Shown one piece after another: positions 7,903 through 16,670 of a stretch of 44,681 bases of DNA. Source of the stretch: OM182 bacterium (GTDB taxonomy: Bacteria > Pseudomonadota > Gammaproteobacteria > Pseudomonadales > Azotimanducaceae). The number at the start of each line of letters is the position of its first letter. The stretch's first letter is position 1. A program made the position numbers and the translations under genes. The stretch lies in contig SHAE01000003.1 in NCBI GenBank assembly GCA_004213835.1, positions 1 to 44,681 of the forward strand, written 5' to 3'. The notes beneath the pieces were generated by a model. It was not told the origin of the DNA. It ran no database searches and was given only the letters and a program-made list of their open reading frames with translations.

Positions 7903-7931
7903 ATGATAGTAGAGCACCCGATGCTTTACAA
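7903..7931 (-). promoter_or_regulatory. Predicted sigma-70 promoter for rplM-rpsI
   Basis: On the minus strand a -35 TTGTAA (7926-7931) and a -10 TATCAT (7903-7908) are separated by exactly 17 bases. Transcription would start near 7896, leaving a leader of about 150 bases before rplM. The position between zapE (ending 8003) and rplM is where a separate ribosomal-protein promoter is expected. Confidence 0.6.
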
Positions 7932-8002
7932 CATCTCTATAGGCTGGGCTTACGAATCGGCGCGGCGGACAGCGCCCCTTGTCTGCGGCGCACACGCGTG
8001 TT

Positions 8003-9154
8003 TCAGGATACGTGGGGCTCGCTGAGATAGGATTCAGACTGCATCTCCAGCAATCGGCTCTGAGTACGCTGAAATTCGAAACTTAGGCGCTGGCCCTGAT
8101 AAAGCTCTGCGATGGAATCATCGGCGGAAAGGATGAGTTTGACCCGACGATCATAGAACTCGTCCACCAGACTTATGAAACGACGCGCTGCATCCTCTTT
8201 CGTGGTACCCAGCACAGGTACGTTGCTGACCAGCACCGTGGTAAACAGGGTCGCCAGCTCGATGTAGTCATTTTGACTGCGCGGTCCCTCGCAAATATTC
8301 GCGAAGTCAAACCAGACCACGTCGCCGGCCACTTTCCGCGCTCTGATCGGGCGGTTTTCAATACTGAGGCTTACGTCGGCCTTGGCTTCTTCAGCCGCCA
8401 GCCCAGCGAAGTTCTCCTCCATGCTCAGCTGCGCATGCTCATTCAAGGGGAAGTGATACAACTTAGCTTGCTGCAACGCACGAAGGCGAAAATCTTGTCC
8501 CGCGTCAATATGGTGCACATCGCAGTGCCTATAGATTTCATCGATGGCCGGTAAAAAACGCGAGCGCTGCAAGCCGTTCTCGTAGAGACGGGCTGGTTCA
8601 ACATTGGATGTGGCGACTAACGTCACGCCGCGCTGAAAAAGAGCGGTCATTACCTCGCCTAGAATCATGGCGTCGCCGATGTCAGACACGAAGAATTCGT
8701 CGAAGCACAGCACATCACCTGCATCGGCTATCTCATCGGCCACTTTTAGCAGCGGGTTCGCTTGGCCAGCATGACGACCCAGCGCGTCGTGGACTCGGCG
8801 CATGAAGCGATGAAAGTGCATCCGCTGTCTGCGCTGGGTGGGTAGCGCGCTGCAAAACATATCCATCATCATGGTTTTGCCGCGCCCAACGCCGCCCCAC
8901 AGATACAGACCCCGGGTGGATTTTCCTGCCTTGCTCGCACCGCCCCAGCCTAGTTTGCTGAGCCAACGACTGGTGGTGCCTGATCTTTGCGGAGGGTGTT
9001 GCAAAAGATGAACGTAGCGCGCTTGCAGTAACTCAACGACTCGCTGTTGTGCCGAATCCGCTAGAACCTCATTCGAATCCAGTGCGCGGGCATACAGCTG
9101 GGCGGGCGTGAGGGCGCCGAGAGCATGCAAATCTGAGTCCCCACCCTCCTTCAT
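8003..9154 (-). CDS. zapE: Cell division protein ZapE (AFG1-like ATPase)
   Basis: ZapE is a Z-ring-associated ATPase that acts late in division, especially under stress. The Walker A motif GGVGRGKT is at residues 87-94, followed by MMMDMF, and Walker B VLCFDE is at 148-153; both are typical of the AFG1/ZapE family. The length of 383 residues is normal. The ATG at 9154 overlaps the hisD stop as ATGA, so it is coupled to the histidine genes. The end is followed by a 10-bp palindrome ACACGCGTGT (7992-8001) but no clear terminator. Confidence 0.95.
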   Translation of the reverse strand: MKEGGDSDLHALGALTPAQLYARALDSNEVLADSAQQRVVELLQARYVHLLQHPPQRSGTTSRWLSKLGWGGASKAGKSTRGLYLWGGVGRGKTMMMDMFCSALPTQRRQRMHFHRFMRRVHDALGRHAGQANPLLKVADEIADAGDVLCFDEFFVSDIGDAMILGEVMTALFQRGVTLVATSNVEPARLYENGLQRSRFLPAIDEIYRHCDVHHIDAGQDFRLRALQQAKLYHFPLNEHAQLSMEENFAGLAAEEAKADVSLSIENRPIRARKVAGDVVWFDFANICEGPRSQNDYIELATLFTTVLVSNVPVLGTTKEDAARRFISLVDEFYDRRVKLILSADDSIAELYQGQRLSFEFQRTQSRLLEMQSESYLSEPHVS

Positions 9155-10452
9155 TGCTGAGGCTTGTTACCCCGCACCCGGGCGGCCAAGGCGTGAGCCT
9201 CCAGTCCCTCAGACGTCGCGAGTAGATCTGTTGGCCCCGACAGAGCTTGAGCAGCTTCACGAGATATGCCAACGATAGAACTACGCTTTTGAAAGTCATA
9301 CACCCCAAGTGGCGAGGCGAAGCGGGCTGTACCGAAAGTAGGCAGAACATGGGAAGGGCCTGCCATGTAATCACCAAAAGTCTCCCCAGTATGAGGACCG
9401 AGAAAAATAGCCCCGGCATGACGTAGGCCGCTGACCCAAGCATTCGGATCTGCCACAGCGAGTTCCAAATGCTCTGCGGCAATTCGGTTGGCAACCTCGA
9501 GTGCCTGCGTCTGATCCTTGCAATAGATCAAAGCGCCACGGTCTTGCAGGGACTTGTCGATAATCTCCGCCCGCGCCATCTGCGGCAACATTTGTTCTAT
9601 GCGTAGCTTTGCTTGCGCCAAAAATGCTCGGTCAGTGCTTAATAAAATGGCTTGCGCTGATGCGTCATGTTCGGCCTGGGAGAACAGGTCCAGCACCGCC
9701 CATTCCGCCTCTGTCGTACCGTCGGCTATCACCAATACTTCGCTTGGTCCGGCAATCATGTCGATGCCAACCTGGCCAAAAACCTGTTTTTTTGCGGCTG
9801 CAACGTAAGCATTGCCGGGACCCACGATTTTATCGACCCGCGGTACGCTTTGCGTGCCATATGCCAATGCAGCCACGGCCTGGGCGCCGCCAACGGCAAA
9901 AACACGATCTGCTCCGGCGAGGTGAAGGGCAGCAAGCACCATGGCGTTGCGCTCGCCACCGGGTGTCGGTGAGACGACCACGACCTCTTTCACCCCCGCC
10001 ACCTTGGCGGGAATCAGCGTCATCAAGACGCTGGACGGATAGGCCGCTTGTCCGCCGGGCACGTAGACCCCTACACGATCCAGCGGCTGGATTTTTTGCC
10101 CTAACTCGCATCCCAGCTCATCGACATAGGACCAAGATTCTTCCCGCTGACGTTCGTGAAACCGGCGTATGCGATCGGCAGCGGTTTGCAGCGCTTGCTG
10201 TGCATCGCTGTGCAGAGCGGCCCAGGCGCTAGCCAGTTCGTCCTGTCCGATCTCAAGTTCTGATAGCTCAGCGGCATCAACCCGGTCAAATTGACGAGTC
10301 AGGGCGAGCAGCTCCTCATCGCCATGAGTTCTGACACGTTTAATGATGTCAGACACTTGGGTGTCGATAGCGCTGTCCACGCTCAGGTCCCAGGCAAGCA
10401 GTGCGTCGAGTTGCTCTGTGAACTGCGAAGTTGTTGCATCGAGTTGGCGCAT
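9151..10452 (-). CDS. hisD: Histidinol dehydrogenase
   Basis: HisD catalyses the last two steps of histidine synthesis, oxidising L-histidinol to L-histidine with NAD and zinc. The 433-residue protein shows the family segments VPGGQAAYPSSVLM (about 131-144), GPGNAYVAAAK (211-221), GPSEVLVIAD (235-244) and QAEHD (259-263), and later GETFGDYMAGPSHVLPT, which together carry the zinc and substrate ligands. The ATG at 10452 follows the hisG stop by one base. The gene hisC, which follows hisD in some relatives, is replaced here by zapE. Confidence 0.98.
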   Translation of the reverse strand: MRQLDATTSQFTEQLDALLAWDLSVDSAIDTQVSDIIKRVRTHGDEELLALTRQFDRVDAAELSELEIGQDELASAWAALHSDAQQALQTAADRIRRFHERQREESWSYVDELGCELGQKIQPLDRVGVYVPGGQAAYPSSVLMTLIPAKVAGVKEVVVVSPTPGGERNAMVLAALHLAGADRVFAVGGAQAVAALAYGTQSVPRVDKIVGPGNAYVAAAKKQVFGQVGIDMIAGPSEVLVIADGTTEAEWAVLDLFSQAEHDASAQAILLSTDRAFLAQAKLRIEQMLPQMARAEIIDKSLQDRGALIYCKDQTQALEVANRIAAEHLELAVADPNAWVSGLRHAGAIFLGPHTGETFGDYMAGPSHVLPTFGTARFASPLGVYDFQKRSSIVGISREAAQALSGPTDLLATSEGLEAHALAARVRGNKPQQ

Positions 10453-10453
10453 G

Positions 10454-11104
10454 CTATTGGCTCACCGCAGGGACATGCTGCGCCACTGCATTTTCGAGCT
10501 GCTCGATCAAGTCCTGCACCAAATCAAACTTTGTCTTCATCGAAGCGCGATTAACGATTAGGCGCGTGCTGATTTCGCAAATGGTCTCCCGCGCCTCAAG
10601 CCCGTTGGCTTTGAGGGTGTTGCCAGTGTCCACAATATCCACAATACAATCGGCCAGCCCCAACAAGGGTGCGATTTCCAGTGCGCCGGACAGTTTAATG
10701 AAGGAGACCTGCTTGGACTGTTTTTGATAGTACTGCCGGGCAATGTTGACAAATTTCGACGCCACGCGAACGCCTTGCGCTGGCTCAGGAACACCCACAG
10801 GGCCTGCGGTCATCATGCGGCAGGCGCCAATCTTAAGATCGAGCCGCTCATAAAATGTCATGTCGGCGCCGTATTCGAGGATCGTATCCTTGCCCGTTAT
10901 GCCCACATCGGCGACACCGTTTTCAACATAGGTCGGCACATCGGCAGAGCGAGCGACAATAATCTTATGATTACCGGTCACGCTCTCAAAGATGAGCTTA
11001 CGAGATGATTTGGGATCGTCGCTGGGCTGTATCTCGCAGGCCGCGAGCAGCGGCATGCATTCTTCAAAGATGCGCCCTTTATTAACGGCAATAACTAGTC
11101 CCAT
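10454..11104 (-). CDS. hisG: ATP phosphoribosyltransferase catalytic subunit, short form
   Basis: HisG carries out the first committed step of histidine synthesis, joining ATP and PRPP. At 216 residues it is the short form, which lacks the C-terminal regulatory domain and works with the HisZ subunit. Key segments are NKGRIFEE near the start, ADVGITGKDTILE around residues 66-78, and ADCIVDIVDTGNTLKANGL, the PRPP-binding loop. No hisZ is in the window, so it must lie elsewhere. It follows murA by 27 bases, in the common murA-hisG-hisD order. Confidence 0.97.
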   Translation of the reverse strand: MGLVIAVNKGRIFEECMPLLAACEIQPSDDPKSSRKLIFESVTGNHKIIVARSADVPTYVENGVADVGITGKDTILEYGADMTFYERLDLKIGACRMMTAGPVGVPEPAQGVRVASKFVNIARQYYQKQSKQVSFIKLSGALEIAPLLGLADCIVDIVDTGNTLKANGLEARETICEISTRLIVNRASMKTKFDLVQDLIEQLENAVAQHVPAVSQ

Positions 11105-11131
11105 GAGTAAATCAACCTGCTAGGGGAAGGT

Positions 11132-12615
<1,484 letters not shown>

Positions 12616-13030
12616 ATAGCGTTTCCATCATCGCTTTATGTGCACTGGGTAAGTGCCAGCTGGGAGGCCGCTATCTTACGCAATAACCTCTCTTACGCCA
12701 TCGAGCATTGCACGACAGTGTTTGCCCTTCACCCGTGAAGCGAGCCCATCTTCATCTGCGTATCGCGGTGCCGGCAAGGGGGATCGCCGCGTCGATGCTG
12801 CCAGCCATCTCTCTTGCTATCTCTTGCCATCTTGGCGAGAGCCGAGGATAAGACTAAAGTGGCGCGTCGAAGAACAAGACCGACCCTGTCTTGTCATCGC
12901 TGAGACCCTAAGTGGGCAGAACACCCGTCAAGAGTAAGCCTTGCACCACTAATCCGGGCTGGCTGGCAAGCCATATATTGTCGCTGAAGACGCGTTTAGG
13001 CCTGAGCCTAACAACTAAGGACATCTCCCC
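12616..13030. other. 415-base divergent gap between ibaG and yrbG; no gene seen
   Basis: Promoters for the minus-strand ibaG-murA-his-zapE series and the plus-strand yrbG-kdsC pair should lie here. A hairpin TTAGGC-CTGA-GCCTAA sits close to the yrbG ribosome binding site (AAGGA), and GCACT/AGTGC forms a short stem near ibaG. A 46-codon open frame on the minus strand ending with the stop at 12676-12678 has no recognisable match or good start. In relatives this interval carries the mla phospholipid-transport operon and kdsD. Confidence 0.5.
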
Positions 13031-13990
13031 ATGTGGGTTAACTTACTGTTAATGATTGTTGGCTTTGCCGTACTGATCTGGAGCGCTGACCGTTTTTTGT
13101 CTGGCGCTGCAGCGACGGCAACGAACCTGGGCGTCTCTAACATCGTCATCGGCCTGACGGTCGTCTCACTCGGCACTTCGGCCCCTGAGATTGTAGTCGC
13201 GCTGATCGCGGCGCTGGAGGGGAATCCAATCTTAGCCGTCGGCAACGCAATCGGCTCTAACATCGCCAACATTGGTTTGGTGCTGGGTATTACCGCGATC
13301 GTGGCGCCGCTACCCTTTTCACAAAATGTACTGCGCCGCGAGTTGCCCTGGCTACTCGGCGCAACCGTCCTCGCCATCGTATTGATCTTCGACCGCGAGC
13401 TAGACTTCACCGATGGTCTTTTTCTGCTCGCCGGCCTTGCTTACATACTTTGGCAGCTGCTGCGTTCTGAAAGAGACGCCGACCCGGCTGACAGCGCCCT
13501 AGCCAGCGAGCTCGAAGAACTGCCGGAAATGAAACAAAGCACCGCCCTTTTTTGGCTTTTCGCCGGATTGGCCGCCCTACTCGCTGCAGCCCAGCTGTTG
13601 GTTTACGCTGCCACCCAGATCGCCGTAGACCTCGGCATCAGCAGCATGATTATCGGTTTGACCATCGTCGCCATTGGTACCAGTCTGCCGGAACTCGCGG
13701 CAACGGTTGGCGCGGCAATGAAGGGGCATTCCGATATCGCCATTGGCAATATCGTTGGATCGAATATTCTCAATATTTTGGCCGTGCTGGCGGTTCCCGG
13801 CATGATCACGGCGACGAGCCTAGACTTTTCAGCCTTGTGGCGCGACAGCGGCATGATGCTGGCACTGACCCTGATGTTGGCGCTGTTCGCATACGGCCTA
13901 AACTCCCGCGCGGTGATCACACGTTTTGAGGGTCTCGTGATGCTGCTAGCGTGGATTGGCTACAATCTGCTGCTTATTCAACAAGCATGA
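13031..13990 (+). CDS. yrbG: Calcium/sodium antiporter of the CaCA family (YrbG type)
   Basis: This inner-membrane protein belongs to the K+-dependent Na+/Ca2+ exchanger-like branch. The two inverted alpha repeats are plain: GTSAPE (48-53) with GNAIGSN (71-77), and GTSLPE (216-221) with GNIVGSN (239-245). The acidic residues in these repeats coordinate the transported cation. About ten hydrophobic helices fill the 319 residues, with a central acidic cytoplasmic loop (about 145-168). The ATG at 13031 has AAGGA upstream. It precedes kdsC by 9 bases; the usual kdsD between them is missing. Confidence 0.95.
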   Translation: MWVNLLLMIVGFAVLIWSADRFLSGAAATATNLGVSNIVIGLTVVSLGTSAPEIVVALIAALEGNPILAVGNAIGSNIANIGLVLGITAIVAPLPFSQNVLRRELPWLLGATVLAIVLIFDRELDFTDGLFLLAGLAYILWQLLRSERDADPADSALASELEELPEMKQSTALFWLFAGLAALLAAAQLLVYAATQIAVDLGISSMIIGLTIVAIGTSLPELAATVGAAMKGHSDIAIGNIVGSNILNILAVLAVPGMITATSLDFSALWRDSGMMLALTLMLALFAYGLNSRAVITRFEGLVMLLAWIGYNLLLIQQA

Positions 13991-13999
13991 GCCAGCAAA

Positions 14000-14524
14000 A
14001 TGACTGATACCAACCTTGGACCGCTTTACGCGGTTGCAAGCACCATTGAGGGCATTGTGCTCGACGTCGATGGCGTGCTGACAGACGGCAAAATTACCTA
14101 CACCTCAGATGGCAATGAACTCAAAAGTTTCCATGTTCAAGACGGCGGCAGCCTCAAACTGCTGGCCAGCCATGGCATCGCGCTAGCAATCATCACGGGG
14201 CGCCAATCCACCATCGTCGAACGACGCGCAAAAGAGCTGGGCATTGCCTTTGTACAACAGGGTGTTGACAACAAAGCCTCAGCCCTCGATCAGCTTATTA
14301 GTGACGGCTTTCCCGCTGCTGGTTTATGCGCGATTGGCGATGACCTGCAGGACTTGCAGCTGTTCGACCATGGCGGGGTATCCCTCGCCGCGACCGTAGC
14401 CAACGCCCACCCAGCCGTTTTGAGCCGGGCACAGTTTGTGACGCAAAGACCAGGCGGCGCGGGTGTTATCGTCGAGCTGGCGGAACTTATCTTGCGAGCC
14501 AAGAAGCGCTGGCCCCATGCTTAA
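14000..14524 (+). CDS. kdsC: 3-deoxy-D-manno-octulosonate 8-phosphate phosphatase
   Basis: KdsC removes phosphate from KDO 8-phosphate to supply KDO for the LPS inner core. It is a C0-type HAD phosphatase of 174 residues: the nucleophile motif is D22-V-D24 in VLDVDGVLTDG, the Thr/Ser loop is ITGRQS (65-70) and the metal-binding GDD is at 113-115. The start is ATG at 14000. It is followed by a terminator-like hairpin rather than running directly into lptC, unlike the usual tight spacing. Confidence 0.97.
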   Translation: MTDTNLGPLYAVASTIEGIVLDVDGVLTDGKITYTSDGNELKSFHVQDGGSLKLLASHGIALAIITGRQSTIVERRAKELGIAFVQQGVDNKASALDQLISDGFPAAGLCAIGDDLQDLQLFDHGGVSLAATVANAHPAVLSRAQFVTQRPGGAGVIVELAELILRAKKRWPHA

Positions 14525-14535
14525 CAACACCACAG

Positions 14536-14593
14536 CAGCGTATCAGTCCGGCAAAGAGTCCCATCGGCCTGATTAGGCCGATACGCTGTTTTT
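14536..14593 (+). terminator. Terminator-like or attenuator hairpin abutting the lptC start
   Basis: Stem ATCGGCCT/AGGCCGAT (14563-14570 and 14575-14582, loop GATT) stacks directly on CAGCGT/ACGCTG (14536-14541 and 14583-14588), followed by five T (14589-14593). A competing 9-bp pairing CAGCGTATC/GATACGCTG (14536-14544 and 14580-14588) uses three of the same bases, so two alternative folds are possible. The lptC ATG begins at 14595, one base after the T-run. Confidence 0.8.
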
Positions 14594-14594
14594 C

Positions 14595-15248
14595 ATGCCT
14601 TCAAACACTCCAACTCAGCCGCTCGATAATCGGTTCCCAAACAAGCTTCTGATTGGTTTTGGTGTCGCTTTATTGCTTGTCCTTACAGCGATCACTGGGC
14701 TTCAACAAGAACAGGATCCCAAGACTGAGCCAAGCGATCGCGGCCTCGTGTCGAGTCTGCAACCATCGAGTAAGGCGACAGCCATCACGTGGCAGGTTTT
14801 TTCTGACCTTGGTGAGCTGGACTACCAAGTGAGTGCGGCGCAGCTCGAACAGTATCCTTCCCAAAAACTGATGAAAGTTGTTAGTCCTATCGTTCAAATG
14901 ACATCACAAGATCGCCCCCCCTGGGTGATTAGCGCCGACCGTGGCGAGATCACCCGACTGCCTGATGGGCAAAATACAGATACCCAGAGCGATCAGATGA
15001 CGCTTCAAGGACATGTCGAAATCCTGCGCCAAGGCCCTGCGGCGCAAACCGAGCTTCGGTTATCGACTACGCAGCTGCATATTTTTCCCGCCACGCGGCG
15101 CGCTCAGACCAATACGCCCGTGCTGTTGCAGCACGAGCGTTTCACCACGTCCAGCGAAGGCCTAGATTTAAATCTAGAGACAGGCGCTGTGGTCTTTGCG
15201 CAAAATGACGGCGCAAGGGTAATCAGTAAGCTCATACTTAGAGATTAA
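14595..15248 (+). CDS. lptC: LPS export ABC transporter periplasmic protein LptC
   Basis: LptC is a bitopic inner-membrane protein that hands LPS from the LptBFG transporter to LptA. A single membrane helix (about residues 18-36) is followed by a periplasmic beta-jellyroll, with the family segments QVFSDLGELDYQVSAAQLEQYP and VISADRGEI. The length of 217 residues is slightly above the E. coli protein because of a longer cytoplasmic N-terminus. ATG 14595 is the most upstream conventional start, since a stop lies at 14574-14576. No ribosome binding site precedes it: a terminator-like hairpin and T-run occupy that place. Either translation is leaderless or upstream-coupled, or the hairpin controls expression. 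Confidence 0.92.
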   Translation: MPSNTPTQPLDNRFPNKLLIGFGVALLLVLTAITGLQQEQDPKTEPSDRGLVSSLQPSSKATAITWQVFSDLGELDYQVSAAQLEQYPSQKLMKVVSPIVQMTSQDRPPWVISADRGEITRLPDGQNTDTQSDQMTLQGHVEILRQGPAAQTELRLSTTQLHIFPATRRAQTNTPVLLQHERFTTSSEGLDLNLETGAVVFAQNDGARVISKLILRD

Positions 15249-15251
15249 AAC

Positions 15252-15257
15252 AGGAGG
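15252..15257 (+). promoter_or_regulatory. Ribosome binding site that sets the lptA start
   Basis: AGGAGG at 15252-15257 lies nine bases before the ATG at 15267 but only three before the GTG at 15261. This favours the ATG. Confidence 0.7.
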
Positions 15258-15266
15258 CATGTGTTA

Positions 15267-15812
15267 ATGCTTTGGGAAAGATTTCGCGCCATCAGTCTAG
15301 CGGCATGTGTCGCTTACCTGCTTTTGCTCGGGTCGGCTGTCTTTGCCGAAACTCGCGAAAACGCCCTCTCATCGCAGCTGACCATTGAGGGCGACAGCGC
15401 CGTTTTCCTGCAAGAGCAAAACACCATCGAGTATGCCGGCAACGTCGTCGCATTCATGGATGGCATGCGCATAAATGGTGATCGGGTACTGGTTGAGATG
15501 AATGCAGATCGTATCGAGCGCATCACGACCTCAGGCGCGCCTGCGAGTTTTTGGCAGCAACAAAACGCAGCGGAGCGCGATACTACCGCCACCGCCAATA
15601 CCATCGTGTACCTGCCAGATACCAGTTTGTTAGAACTATCGGGTGGCGCGTCGCTCACACAGGACGGCAATGCGGTAAGCAGCGCCCTTATCCGCTACAA
15701 CCTTGCCCTTGGGCAATTGGATGCGGGCAGCAGCGGCGCCGCGCAAGAGCGTGTACGCATGGAACTGCGCATACCAGTGAACCGCGCAGAGCAAGATTCA
15801 ACACAGCCATGA
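15267..15812 (+). CDS. lptA: LPS transport periplasmic protein LptA
   Basis: LptA forms the periplasmic bridge that carries LPS to the outer membrane. The 181-residue protein has a signal peptide ending near AVFA (residue 27) and an OstA-type beta-jellyroll with the pattern [35 protein letters not shown] split over about residues 35-75. The ATG at 15267 is preferred over the in-frame GTG at 15261 by its spacing from the strong AGGAGG. The stop overlaps the lptB start as ATGA. Confidence 0.95.
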   Translation: MLWERFRAISLAACVAYLLLLGSAVFAETRENALSSQLTIEGDSAVFLQEQNTIEYAGNVVAFMDGMRINGDRVLVEMNADRIERITTSGAPASFWQQQNAAERDTTATANTIVYLPDTSLLELSGGASLTQDGNAVSSALIRYNLALGQLDAGSSGAAQERVRMELRIPVNRAEQDSTQP

Positions 15813-16528
15813 CACTGCGCGCCACGGGGTTAAAGAAAAGCTATAACGGCATTACCGTCGTTGAAGACATCTCGATGCATGTTGAACTTGGCGAGATCGT
15901 TGGTTTGTTGGGCCCTAACGGCGCGGGCAAAACCACCTGCTTTTACACCATTGTGGGTTTGGTACGCGCAGACTCTGGGCAGGTTTTTATCGACGATACG
16001 GAACTCACCGATGCGGCCATGCACCAACGTGCGGCGTCCGGTCTGGGTTATTTGCCGCAAGAAGCCAGCGTGTTTCGCACCCTGACAACCGAGGCCAATC
16101 TGATGGCCATGCTAGAGCTCAATCCAAGACTCGACGCAGCGGCGCGACAAGCGAAAATGACGGCGTTGCTGGAAGAGTTTGGCTTGCAAGCAGTTCGCAA
16201 TAGCTTGGGACAAAGTTTAAGCGGCGGGGAAAGAAGGCGCCTTGAAATTGCGCGCGCATTGGCCAGTGATCCGCAATACATCCTCTTGGACGAACCCTTC
16301 GCTGGGGTTGATCCGATCTCGGTTACTGACATAAAAGCCGAGATCAAAGGCTTGGCCGCTCGAGGCATTGGTGTCCTTATTACCGACCATAACGTGCGCG
16401 AAACGCTGGATATCTGCCATCGAGCCTATGTCGTGCATGAAGGACATGTCATTGCTGACGGCGAGCCTGCAAAGATATTGGCGAACAATACCGTGCAAAA
16501 TGTTTATCTTGGCAAGGAATTTGCTTAA
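15809..16528 (+). CDS. lptB: LPS export ABC transporter ATP-binding protein LptB
   Basis: LptB is the cytoplasmic ATPase that powers LPS extraction with LptF and LptG. It has Walker A GPNGAGKT (35-42), the ABC signature LSGGE (137-141) and Walker B YILLDE (157-162) followed by [10 protein letters not shown], typical of LptB. The ATG at 15809 overlaps the lptA stop and gives 239 residues, the usual size; the frame is open further upstream inside lptA but that reading is out of frame with lptA and not meaningful. lptF and lptG are not in the window, as expected. Confidence 0.98.
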   Translation: MTLRATGLKKSYNGITVVEDISMHVELGEIVGLLGPNGAGKTTCFYTIVGLVRADSGQVFIDDTELTDAAMHQRAASGLGYLPQEASVFRTLTTEANLMAMLELNPRLDAAARQAKMTALLEEFGLQAVRNSLGQSLSGGERRRLEIARALASDPQYILLDEPFAGVDPISVTDIKAEIKGLAARGIGVLITDHNVRETLDICHRAYVVHEGHVIADGEPAKILANNTVQNVYLGKEFA

Positions 16529-16670
16529 CCTTCCGATCATCAATGCCATCGTCGCGTGATCTTTGCATGTTCGGACGTCCTTAGGACTCCGTCGCCCTGA
16601 TTGATACAGCAACATATTTAATTCGAACAAATCGGCATGCGCGCCCACGCGGGCGCACTAAGCAGTTTCC

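Noticed and set aside
9609-10232. 207-codon open frame antisense to hisD
   Set aside because: It is an arginine- and proline-rich shadow of a well-conserved gene, with no recognisable domain.
12676-12816. 46-codon open frame on the minus strand in the ibaG-yrbG gap
   Set aside because: An open frame this short is common by chance at this base composition; there is no good start or family match.
15551-15808. 86-codon N-terminal extension of lptB inside lptA
   Set aside because: The extension is a frame-shifted reading of lptA; ATG 15809 overlaps the lptA stop and gives the standard LptB length.
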